From NCBI GenBank assembly GCA_032988165.1, contig JANTQF010000274.1, forward strand, positions 1 to 47,278: a stretch of DNA of 47,278 nucleotides. Reading direction: 5' to 3'. Made by a program: the position numbers and the translations under genes. This DNA comes from Emmonsiellopsis sp. PD_33 (Eukaryota; Ascomycota; Eurotiomycetes; Onygenales; Ajellomycetaceae). The first letter of the stretch is position 1, and every line of letters begins with the position of its first letter. The notes beneath the pieces are model-generated. The model worked only from the letters and a program-made list of their open reading frames with translations. It was not told the DNA's origin and searched no databases. Of the stretch, positions 30,662 through 40,265 are shown one piece after another.

Positions 30662-33495
30662 GGCGTGGAAGTTCTAGCAACCCATCCGTCTAGCATCCAG
30701 ACGTGTTAGCAAGGCGAGCAGCAACACAGGGAACGACCCAATCGCATGGCAACGCGACTGGTGGACGACATGCAAACAAAGAATTGAAGCGTGGCGGCTG
30801 GGGGACGAAACAAAAAAAGCCGAGGAATAGACGCGTTCAGACAGGAGTTGGGGGAAACGACAGGATAGCAATCAGGGAGACAGGGGAAGCAATGCCAGAT
30901 GGGCGGCTGGCGTCTCTGGGGCAGACAGGCTGGGGACAGTGGATGGGATGAGCCGCGAAACCACGAGACAGCGCGGCTGCGGCGATGAGAAGAGAATATT
31001 ATGGGGGTGGCGTGGTAGGGCAGGGGCGCAAGGGCGCGACAATAGCACAGACGCCAACTCGAGACACTCAGGAGGGCCAACATACCTGGCAAGGTCGGGG
31101 CTACGGGCTGCGGCGGGCTCGTGGAGATGCGTTCGCTGTCTGGCGGGTTGGCTGGTCGTTCTCGTCTGGCAACTCGCGGTTGGGAGATTGGAGGACGCCG
31201 GGTTTCCGAATCCAGGAGGCGGTGAGGCGGCCGACGCTGTCACGTGCGCGCGGCAGAAGCCCGATTAGGAACCGGATGACTAAGGCAGCGAGCGTCAGCA
31301 GAAAGCGCACGTGACTGCGGCATGGCTAGCTGCCGCGGGCGGGGAGCGAAAATAGCGACAGGCGATAAGGGGATGGGATGCATGATAAAATCACGGGAGG
31401 GGGGGCCAGCGGGCAGAAAACAATAAGCCACAAATAATCGAGTTATTAAATAATAACACGGTCGGGCGGCAGAGGAAATAAACAGTGAAGTAGACGGGAT
31501 TATAAATGAGAGGGCAGCAAATCGGGGCTCTGGGCAGCCCGACGGCAAATCCAGACGGCGGCTACGAGCGAACGGCAGCCAAGAGGCGTGGGGATGCGGG
31601 AGAACGAAAGCAGCAAAATATGGGGAAGCCAGCCGGGGATGGGGATGGATGCGAACCTACCTGGACGCGTCGGGCCGGCGACAACCTTACAGAGACAGCC
31701 AGAACAAGTACAGAGTACCGTAGGGCAGAAACAAAGCGCGTGCCAAACCGGAGCGAGCGCGGGAGTGGAGAGAGGTTAAGAGGATCCGGGCGAGCAGCAG
31801 GCCCAACCAGCGAGCAGCAAGCAGCAGCAGATGGGAACAGCGGGTGGCACGGATGATCAGGAACAAAGCGGACGGCGGAGACTGGAGGGAGAGAGCAGGG
31901 CAGGGCAGTTGGCAGAGCAGAGCCGCACCAGACACACACAGAACAGAGCTGGCACTTGGGCTGGGGGCGGCTGTGCTGGAAAATTCTGCTGCGTGGCCGG
32001 GGGGGCAGCCATGGCAGGTGCACGCGAGCCCACCCACGGCTTAGGGCAGCCACGGCAGTCCTAGCCGCCCGCTGCTAGTCTGCTTCGGGGTTAGTGTGCT
32101 CGCTGCCTCAACCCTCCTGTCTGTCTCCAGGGCTGGCCGTTGGTGAGGTTGGTGTTGGTGCGGGATGCCGTGTATGGGGATATATACTATGCGGATGGGA
32201 ATTCCCAGCATCCATCTCAACACTCACCCCAAAAGCAAGTTGCTCGTCTGCTGTGCGCGGCCGTGTGGTTGGCGCATGCTGTCCTTGTGCCCGTCTTGGC
32301 AGCCCAGCCCAGCCCAGCCATCCATTCTCGCTCGAGATCTTGATAGTCAAATGGATCCTTCACCCCCTCGTGGCCCGTAACTTAACTCTGCTGCTTCTCC
32401 CTCGTGCGAGCAATCCCTTTAACCTCCCTCATCACCACCCAACCCAGCTGGCACTGCAAGCCAGACAATCCCCGCCCATCTCCAAATTCATCGTGGTGCC
32501 GTCGATCCGGGCAGATCCCCCCGATGTCACAAAAAGGCATTCGACGGATATGAAGACAACGATAATATCAAAACGACGATGGGTTGGGGGGGGGGGGGTG
32601 CAAAGAGAAACAAAGAGTAAGATAGAAGGAAAAGAAAAACCAGAAAGGAAAAAAGAAGAGGGAGAAGAAAAGGGCGGGAAAAAGGATATTATTATTAACT
32701 TAACTATGGGAGGGCGCGCTGCTCCTAATAAAATATATCGGCAAATAAGCTCCAAAATGACGCCTGGCTCTGCTCTGGCTCTGTTCTGCCTTTTCCCTCC
32801 CCTCTCCCCTCTGAGTCCTCTCCCCTCCACATCCACAAATCAGCGGCTAGAGGGGCCCGGGATTTTTCTGCTCTCTTCGAATCAGCGGTCCAGAGGGGAA
32901 ATAATCATGTTATCTCATCATAGACACCTTTATCATATAAACATTAAAAATCACAGTCCCTGGCCTGTTCCAATTTATTATCCCCCCCTCTATCTGATGG
33001 CTTTGTTTCTCCTTCCAATGCCAACAGCAGTCAGTGTATTTGCTTTATTACTGAGCTTGCTCACAGACAGACAACTTTGCTTGAACAATTTGGCTGATTA
33101 CCGGGGCCCGTTATGAGAGCCATGGATCAAAAACCTAGCTTTGGCCTTATCAGTTTCTGCCCGCCCTCCTTCTTCCCGCTTTTCCCGGATGTCTCCATAG
33201 ACATAGACCGTTACATTAATAAACACTAATTTAGTAAAAATAATAACCTTAGGTAGGTTGTAATTGGTATTGGTACAGCTTTTGCATTTTATCATATCAA
33301 ACAAAACATCGATAGGCGCTTGCCGTTTCCCAGTCTATGACTTTGACTATTCGTTTCCCATTTCTTACTATCACTACCTACTTACTGCCTAGTACTAAGT
33401 AAGGTAAAGTAATATAAGAAAAAAAGAAAGATGCAGCCATCATCCCAAACCAAAATGCGCAGCTTCCAAAAAGAAAAGCAAGAGTAGAAGCTGGT
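30662..33495. promoter_or_regulatory. Long swi1 upstream/leader region
   Basis: A 2.8 kb gap between the swi1 start and the rpt3 stop, both genes on the minus strand. It probably holds the swi1 promoter and a long 5' untranslated region. Frames are open on both strands because of high GC and simple-sequence content (CAG/GCA, CCCAG repeats near 32307, poly-G at about 32586-32598), not because of genes. Two CACGTG boxes in opposite orientation of their extended core occur at 31241-31246 and 31308-31313. Confidence 0.55.
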
Positions 33496-35075
33496 TTAGC
33501 GGTAGAAATCGAATCTGGATTGTTGGGAAATAAGAGTTAGCAAAAAATAATTCCATGATAATAAACGTAATCATTCCAAAATACATACTTATCAGCATCT
33601 TGCGCCCCCTTGACCTGGCTCGAGTACGCGTCCTCCAAATCTGACTGGATGATGTTGTATCTGTTCTTGCGAACGGCCCGCAGACCAGCCTCCTGCATGA
33701 TAGCTGCAATAACAGCGCCCGAGAGCGGGTCATTTCGGACGATCAGCGAGTCGAGGTCCACCTCGGGGGATAGAGACATCTTAGCCGCGATGGTCGAGAA
33801 GATCAATCGGCGCTCTCGTCGGTCACGGAGCGAGGGGAATTCGATTTTTCGGTCTAGACGTCCCGGACGGAGAAGGGCGGGATCCAGAGTGTCGGCGCGG
33901 TTGGTGGCCATGATCACTTTGACATTGCTGGTCTGATCGAAGCCATCCATTTGGTTGAGCAGCTCGAGCAAGATACGTTGCACTTCGCGATCGGCACCGG
34001 TTTGCGCGTCGAATCGCTTTGTGGCGATGGCGTCGATCTCGTCGATGAAAATGATGGCTGGCGAATTCTCGCGTGCCATCCGGAAAACATCGCGCACCAT
34101 TCGCGGGCCCTCGCCTAGGTATTTCTGTACGAACTCGGATCCGACGACGCGAATGAAATTGGCAGTCGTGCTGTTTGCCACTGCCTTGACAAGCATGGTC
34201 TTACCCGTTCCTGGGGGTCCGTATAGAAGCACACCGCGGGGAGGATCGATTCCTGCGTAATTGTCAGCTTCAGGGTCACCTTCGATTATACAGAGAAAGG
34301 ACCATACCAATTTGCTTATACAAATCGAAATGCGTCAGGGGTAGCTCAACTGCCTCTCTGATTTCCTGTTTCTGCATATCCAGGCCTCCCACATCTGCGT
34401 ACGTCACATCGGGCTTCTCATCGGCGCCAAGCATGGCTATAGACGAATCGGCTTCAGGGGGGAGGATGTCAACGAGAGAGTTTGAGTGGCGATGTAGAGC
34501 GACGGAGGAGGAGGGTTTCAGCAGTTCGCGGTCAAGGGTGGATAAGATGCGGACGACATAGTTCGAGCCTGTTGACGACTGTACGATGCCGGTGCTAAAA
34601 AGAACATAGACGTCAGTATCGATATAGGCCCGAAACGACAGAATTCCTTGTATATCTTACTTCTGATCAATCGCCTCCATGAACTGGCCGATGACCAATG
34701 GAACACTTTGTATCCGCTTGATCTCCTCTTGAGCTCGAACAAGCTCCCGCTTCAAACTCCTACACACATGTTAGCCACCAAGCCATATTTCCCGTATAGA
34801 AAAAGTATTCATACCTCTGCTCATCTTTGATATATTCCTCTTGCAGGTTTATGTATCTGTGAAGCCAACGCGGTTAGTGGCGATGCTCTAATCACCAGAA
34901 CTCGAATCAGCACGTACTCTAGGTGCCGCTGATATCTCTTGAGAGTAGCATATTCGTCGCCTTCGTCATTTCCGGATCCCTCGAGCGGGTCAATATTGGG
35001 TATCGCGTCTGCGGGAGTTGGCTTCCTGTGAGGCGGTACGATGGCGGTTGGTTGCTCGACCACGACGTCTCCCAT
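33496..35075 (-). CDS. rpt3: 26S proteasome regulatory ATPase subunit Rpt3 (6B)
   Basis: Six minus-strand exons (34918-35075, 34815-34856, 34661-34759, 34308-34594, 33589-34252, 33496-33514) encode 422 aa; all five introns are GT-AG and close in frame. The N-terminal coiled coil includes RYQRHLEYINLQEEYIKDEQ. An OB-like region follows, then the AAA+ domain: Walker A GPPGTGKT at about 207-214, Walker B FIDEID at about 264-269, and the arginine-finger region RADTLDPALLRPGRLDRKIE. The last exon, 19 nt, finishes the chain as FDFYR, a C-terminal hydrophobic-Tyr-X motif of the kind that docks into the 20S core and opens its gate. Rpt3 is one of six ATPases in the 19S base that unfold substrates. 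Reading through the introns breaks the protein, so the spliced model is needed. A CACGTG box lies upstream at 35287-35292. Confidence 0.96.
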
Positions 35076-35286
35076 GGTGACTGAGCGGGGGGGAGGATAG
35101 GGCGGAGCTGAAGACCGAAAATGTGGTTATTATATCGGGGCTTGATTTCGCAGGGAAGATCGTGTGCAAAAGATCCGGGTATCGAGCGCTGGAGCTGGAG
35201 GCTGGAGGTTGATTTGTAGGCTGTCTTGCCAGTGAGCTTGCTCCAGGTAAGCTCAGGCGAGAGGCGGCTAACGCGCCAAGTATGGT

Positions 35287-35292
35287 CACGTG
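35287..35292. promoter_or_regulatory. CACGTG box upstream of rpt3
   Basis: GTCACGTG at 35285-35292, about 210 bp upstream of the rpt3 start codon. CACGTG is the core site of basic helix-loop-helix factors in fungi. Similar extended cores occur upstream of swi1. The position fits a promoter element, but function is inferred. Confidence 0.4.
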
Positions 35293-35601
35293 GTGCTAAT
35301 CGTCAGCCGCGCTATTCAATCGCCTTCCTTCCATTCCTTTCTTTCTCCAGATGCCAACTTCGTCGAATGGATAGACTATAGACTACAAGAGGCAGTCAAG
35401 ACATATTCCCGAGAGAAGTATGTCATTTCACCGCTTTCATCAGGGCCAAAACACTATTTACATACTCCAGTCAAACCTCCGCTCATAGCGAATCATCGTC
35501 TCGGCCAGAACCGTCATTAACGTCACTCTTCATCCAGTTGTATGGCATTTAGGGCATTCCGTCATATATTCAGGAATATCCATTATGCGAGGACTTAATT
35601 G

Positions 35602-36487
35602 CTATAAGGTCTTTTCAAAATCCTGCCAAATTAAACCATTTAGGTCCAGGGGCGTCAACATGTCAGACGCGTTGTTTTGTTGCAATTGCTCGTTGTGAAC
35701 TCGAATAGCATCGTACGCTATGGAAGCCGACATTCGGGTCTGCACTAGCGGGACTCTCCCTTCGTCCTTGATCGGCAGAACGGATTGCGGCATTTGGCAG
35801 GAGCTAGAAATATGATCATCCGGCATCCTGATTGCGCAGGAACGCACGCGGATTACCTGCTTAACCTTGTCGTTCATGAGCCCTACTTTAGTGGCATATG
35901 GGGACCACATGATTCTGAGGAGCACCAGAGCTGCGAACAAGACATATCGGGAGATGCGTACCGGATAGGCCGAGAGGTTCTTTTCAGATGCCAACATCCT
36001 TTCCAGCTCTGTGGAAGCTCTCGATGACCTTTTCGGAGCGCGCTATGTCGTTATGCCTAACAAAGGCCTGGATCTGGAGTTTTCATGAGACGAATGCAAA
36101 ATCGACAAAAGCGGATTGGTGCGGAAAATATATGCGCTCCATGAGCTCACCCATATAGAGAGCCACCAAGTCTACCCACGAGGTAGGGTTAGCGAGTCCC
36201 GATGGCGTCTGGGGATTTACCCCGATACTAGAGCTACATTGCGCTGCGAATTTCGCTATCCGACATAGCGCAGTAAGATCGGGAGAGAACTGTTGAGTGT
36301 CCAGCATCTGTTGGAATGCAAAGTCTACAGGGAAGTTTAATAGAACTCCAACCCTGTTTGATTGGAGCTGGCAAACGGTGTAGCATGCCATCCACGTCGT
36401 TGTTCGTGCCTCCTCGTTCATTTCGAAGCACTCTGCCTCAGACAGGAAGTCTAAAGCAAATCCCGGCCTATGGAGTTCGATTTGCAA
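35602..36487 (-). pseudogene. Decayed or broken fungal transcription-factor C-terminal region
   Basis: Two consecutive minus-strand frames look like one protein. The upstream piece (36083-36487) reads IELHRPGFALDFLSEAE, then TTWMACYTVCQLQSNRVGV. The downstream piece (about 35602-36045) reads LERMLASEKNLSAYPVRIS, then LVLLRIMWSPYATK, and ends DLNGLIWQDFEKTL. This combination (LHRP, short helical segments, a terminal W-DFE-TL) resembles the middle homology region of Zn2Cys6 fungal regulators. The two pieces lie in different frames, separated by a TGA near 36083. No good GT-AG intron joins them, and no zinc cluster was found upstream. A further frame up to 36698 may be more of it. Multi-exon coding remains possible; decay is more likely. 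Confidence 0.55.
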
Positions 36488-36698
36488 CCCGATCTGCCTG
36501 GCAAGGGCGCGCTATACATGAACGACGGGTCGTCGAGAGTTGAAAAGTGAGGGAATGGCCATGTGCATGGGAGGATAATGTTCTCGGAGATAGGTTTAAC
36601 ATTTGTAGCCGGGAAGTTATCTCGCGATACAGTTCAGGCTTCGGGGGGGTACCAGCGGGATGGAGATGCGAGATTTTCCATGTAATTATGTCCGTCAA

Positions 36699-37050
36699 TT
36701 TATCTATATTTTATTTCTATATTTATTTCTACTATTTTAGTATTATTCCGCGTCAACTTTATTTTAACAATAAACGGAAGGTTTATGTTAAAGTTTAGGG
36801 GGTTGACTGCTTGCACTCTGCACACTCCATCTCATATTTTTATGGAGACCTATGATTAGCAGTGACATCAACATCAACCCCACTCGCCCAATAAAACCTA
36901 TCTCCAACCACTGCATTCCTACGATCCTCAGCAGCTTCAGAAAGTCGGCAATACCGGGATTCTACTAACAATAAATATAACAAAAACCAACATAAGAATA
37001 CACTTTAAATACTAGGTGCATACCCAATCGAATCTATCAATCAATCAACC
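36699..37050. other. Promoter region of the sugar kinase
   Basis: Short AT-rich interval upstream of the kinase start codon. TATTTATT-type runs occur near 36720. A pyrimidine-poor stretch with repeated ATCAATCAATC lies directly before the ATG at 37051. No gene seen. Confidence 0.5.
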
Positions 37051-38575
37051 ATGAGAACCCTAATAACAATCGGCGCCTGCTACCTCGACACCATATTAAC
37101 GTAAGCTATATGCAAGCAAACACTTCCTAGCAACAAATTAGTAAATAAGCCAAATGAACTAACCTAACACGCCCCCCAGAGTCCCCCACTACCCCGGCGA
37201 AGACGAAAAACTCCGCGCAACAACCCTCTCCCGCCGCCGCGGCGGAAACACCCTAAACACTCTCGAAGTGCTCCAACAGCTCCTCCTCACGCCTTACCAC
37301 CAGCACCTGACCCCAAAACATAGCCGTCCCTCTCCTATTAACATCTACCCCATTTCCGTGCTCCCCGCACGCTGGTCCCCGGCCACACAGGAGATCGAGG
37401 CTTCGTTACAACCACAGCCACAATCATCGCTGGTGAAACCCAATGTTGCGGTGTCTGTTGACTTGAAGCTTTGCATTTATAGAGAAGAATGCAGCGAGCC
37501 GGCGGCTAGTTATATTATTAAGAGTGTGGAGGCGGGGACGCGGACGATTGTGAATTATAATGGGTTGAGGGAGATGGGGTTTTGGGATTTTGTGTCTGCT
37601 TTGGATAGGTTGGGCGCTGATGGGGAGGGGAAGGAGGACGGGGACGGGGACGGGGATGGGGATGGGGGAAGGTGGTTTCATTTTGAGGTATGTATTTGTT
37701 GTTTATCTTCTATCGTTTTTTCTTTGCATTGAGTTGATGGTTAGATCTGACTTACTTGTGTTTTTGCCAACCAGGGACGGATCCCAGATGTCACACTACA
37801 ATGCATCCGCTATCTTCGCCATGATCACCCAAAGGACAAGATCAGCGTCGAGATTGAAAAGCCTGGTCGTGAGGGACTGCAGGAGCTAGCTGCCGCGGCG
37901 GACGTGGTGTTCTACTCCAAGGGTTGGGCGGTGGTAAGCATCCACATTTACCCTATCTATCCCCTTTCCGAGTTACAAACGATAGATATATTCGCGATCT
38001 TGAACATTACCACCATAACTAACCCTCCGCTTCTCATTTATCTATTTCAGGGGAATGGCTACGAATCGGCGATGGAGTGTTTAGAAGCGCAGTCACCATT
38101 GACGCCAAAAGCGTATGAAACCGCTACCTAACCCTTTTTACCTACTGTTCATTCATAGTACCAAACCCATCACTAACAAACTCAGAACCCTCCTCTGCTG
38201 CACATGGGGCGAAAAAGGTGCCGCCCTCATGGAAAAGCAGCAGGGAACATCTGCAAATTCCCCCGCATACAAGCTTGGACAGGCACAGGTTGTTGAGTAT
38301 GTCGTGCCCCCCCCTAAAAAAAATCCTATGCATTCTCTTTTCTATTCTCCTAACACCACTAAAAAAAAAAAAATCACAGCACAATCGGCGCAGGCGACAC
38401 CTTCATTGCAGCCATACTCTACGCTCTAATTTACCGCGAGAAACCAGCAGGTGGCTTTGATGTGGACAGCCTGGTGGGCTTTGCGAATCAGATTGCGGGG
38501 CGGAAGGTTGAGCGGGAGGGGTTTGAAGGGTTGGGCAGGGCGGTGTGGGGGGATATGGATTTCCTCCCGGTCTGA
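37051..38575 (+). CDS. PfkB-family sugar kinase, ketohexokinase-like
   Basis: Six exons, 37051-37100, 37180-37687, 37775-37933, 38051-38112, 38186-38296 and 38380-38575, encode 361 aa; all introns are GT-AG and the frame closes. The N-terminus MRTLITIGACYLDTIL and the substrate motif RRRGGNTLN (about 35-42) are typical of ribokinase/PfkB proteins. The catalytic anion-hole motif is DTIGAGDTF at 297-305, with D303 as the likely base. Later, CCTWGEKGAAL matches the nucleotide-binding segment. The closest functional type is ketohexokinase (phosphorylation of fructose or a related ketose with ATP), but the true substrate is unknown. Odd points are a Pro/Gln-rich insertion of about 40 residues after residue 55 and an Asp-Gly repeat (about 175-184) encoded by GGGGAC repeats. 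Confidence 0.88.
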
Positions 38576-40265
38576 TTCGTGGTTTTGTTTTGTTCTGGTG
38601 GTTTTTTTTTTTTCCCTTTCTTTTTCTCGGATAACTACTCCGTATAGATGGAGAGGTGGATAGGAACATGGTGAATAAAAGGGGGCTATCCCACCTATCC
38701 CCATGATATTTCCCAAATAGAACCAGAAAACTAAAATAATAATTATCTTCACCCATCTATCTATTATTTACGTACCATGATTTCCATTTCAATTTGGCAG
38801 TATAATAATTATTATGCCTTAAATAGTGACAGGCACCCCTCAGTCCGCCACGCCATGCCAGTCAAGTCATTTCACTCCAAAACTCCCATCCTTGTCTCCT
38901 GGAGAGGTTGTTTTGCTCAACTTACCCGGAACCAAGATTGCAAGCCAATCTTCTTCAAGAGGAAAAAAAGGAAAGGAGAATTTTCATTCCAAAGTACTAT
39001 ATATGTATGCATATTCATCGTTAAATAAGCTCTCCCTCCCCCCGCATCCTTGAACAGAAGATAAGATAGATAGATCCGCACACCTGCCTGTCTATATACA
39101 TAGTTTAGTTTAGTTAGTTAATTAGTACCCAACCGAAGAGATAGATAGGTAGATAGATAGAGACTTACCTACCATACAGAGGAGAGGTAAATGTAGACTT
39201 AATAAGGAACAAAATGGAAAATAAGGGAAAGGGGGAGGAAAAAAAGAACGTAAAAAAAAAGAACCCAGCGATCTTGGTTTTAAAACCACATCACCGCCTC
39301 AAGTTTAACTCAGTCTCATAGATAGAAAAAACGATGCGAAATTCTCCTTCCTATCCAGTAGTAACTAGCTACTAACCACCATACGTGGAATAAGTTTCTT
39401 AAAGAAGCGCGGGAACAGAAATGAAACGAAATGAAATAAAATAAAATAAAATAGCCTCCTAATGCCAACCTACTTACTGAACCTACTTACTGACTCGAAT
39501 CAAATAAATCAAACCAACCAACCAAACCAAACCAAACCGAATGAGAATCAGATCCATATCAGAAAAAAAAAAGCAAAAAGAGTTAAGTAACTCCAAGCAA
39601 TACCTAGTTGACAGAATAGACAGACGAGACAAAAGACAGACATAAATACCGACCCGACCCGACCGACTAAGCTAAGTTGGGAAATAGCATAAATATGTCA
39701 AACCAAGGCGAGAGGGAGATGATGGGATATTCATAGATACGAAGGAAGATGACGGCGCTGGGCTAGGCTGGGTGTCAAACGATTATGAGGAGAGATAGGA
39801 GATAGAGAGGGTGGGGATTTGGGGGGAGGGGGAATATGAAAGAAGAAGAAGAAGAAGAACGCCTCGCTATGCTGGTCTGATGTATTTCCGTTGTAAGAGA
39901 ATAAGGTTGGATTTGATGGGATGGGATGGAATAGGTGGGATGGGGCGAGGAGGTGAGAGGGGAGAGGTATATGGTTCTTGTGAGGCTGGCTGGCTGGTCC
40001 AGTGGGAACAACGGGGGTGGGGAGTGGAGAGAGAGGAATGAGAATGAGGAGGAGACGCATTATGTAGTTGGGCTGGGCTGGGCTGGGCTGGGCTATTGAT
40101 GGGATAGATTGGAAGTAGACGGTAGATGCAAGGAGGGCTATTTATCCCTCTATCGTGTGATATGGTATATGCAGGTAGGATAGGTGCGAGGTGCAAGATG
40201 AACAAACACGAAAGATAGCATCCATAAATCTCCCTAATCCCAATCCCCCCCTTCAAACCCCACCG
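38576..40265. other. Convergent intergenic region rich in simple repeats
   Basis: A 1.7 kb gap between the kinase and fcp1, which are transcribed toward each other. It has no gene. It contains tetra- and pentanucleotide runs: GATA/TAGA near 39143-39161, AAAAT near 39430-39452, ACCAA/CCAAA near 39515-39537, AGA at about 39841-39859, and five perfect GGGCT units at 40070-40094. Frames here are compositional. It should contain both genes' 3' ends. Confidence 0.6.

Noticed and set aside
32094..33116. 340-codon open frame on the plus strand
   Set aside because: Low-complexity and unlike any family, with poly-G and poly-A runs inside. It lies in the leader or downstream region of minus-strand genes and has no conserved motif.
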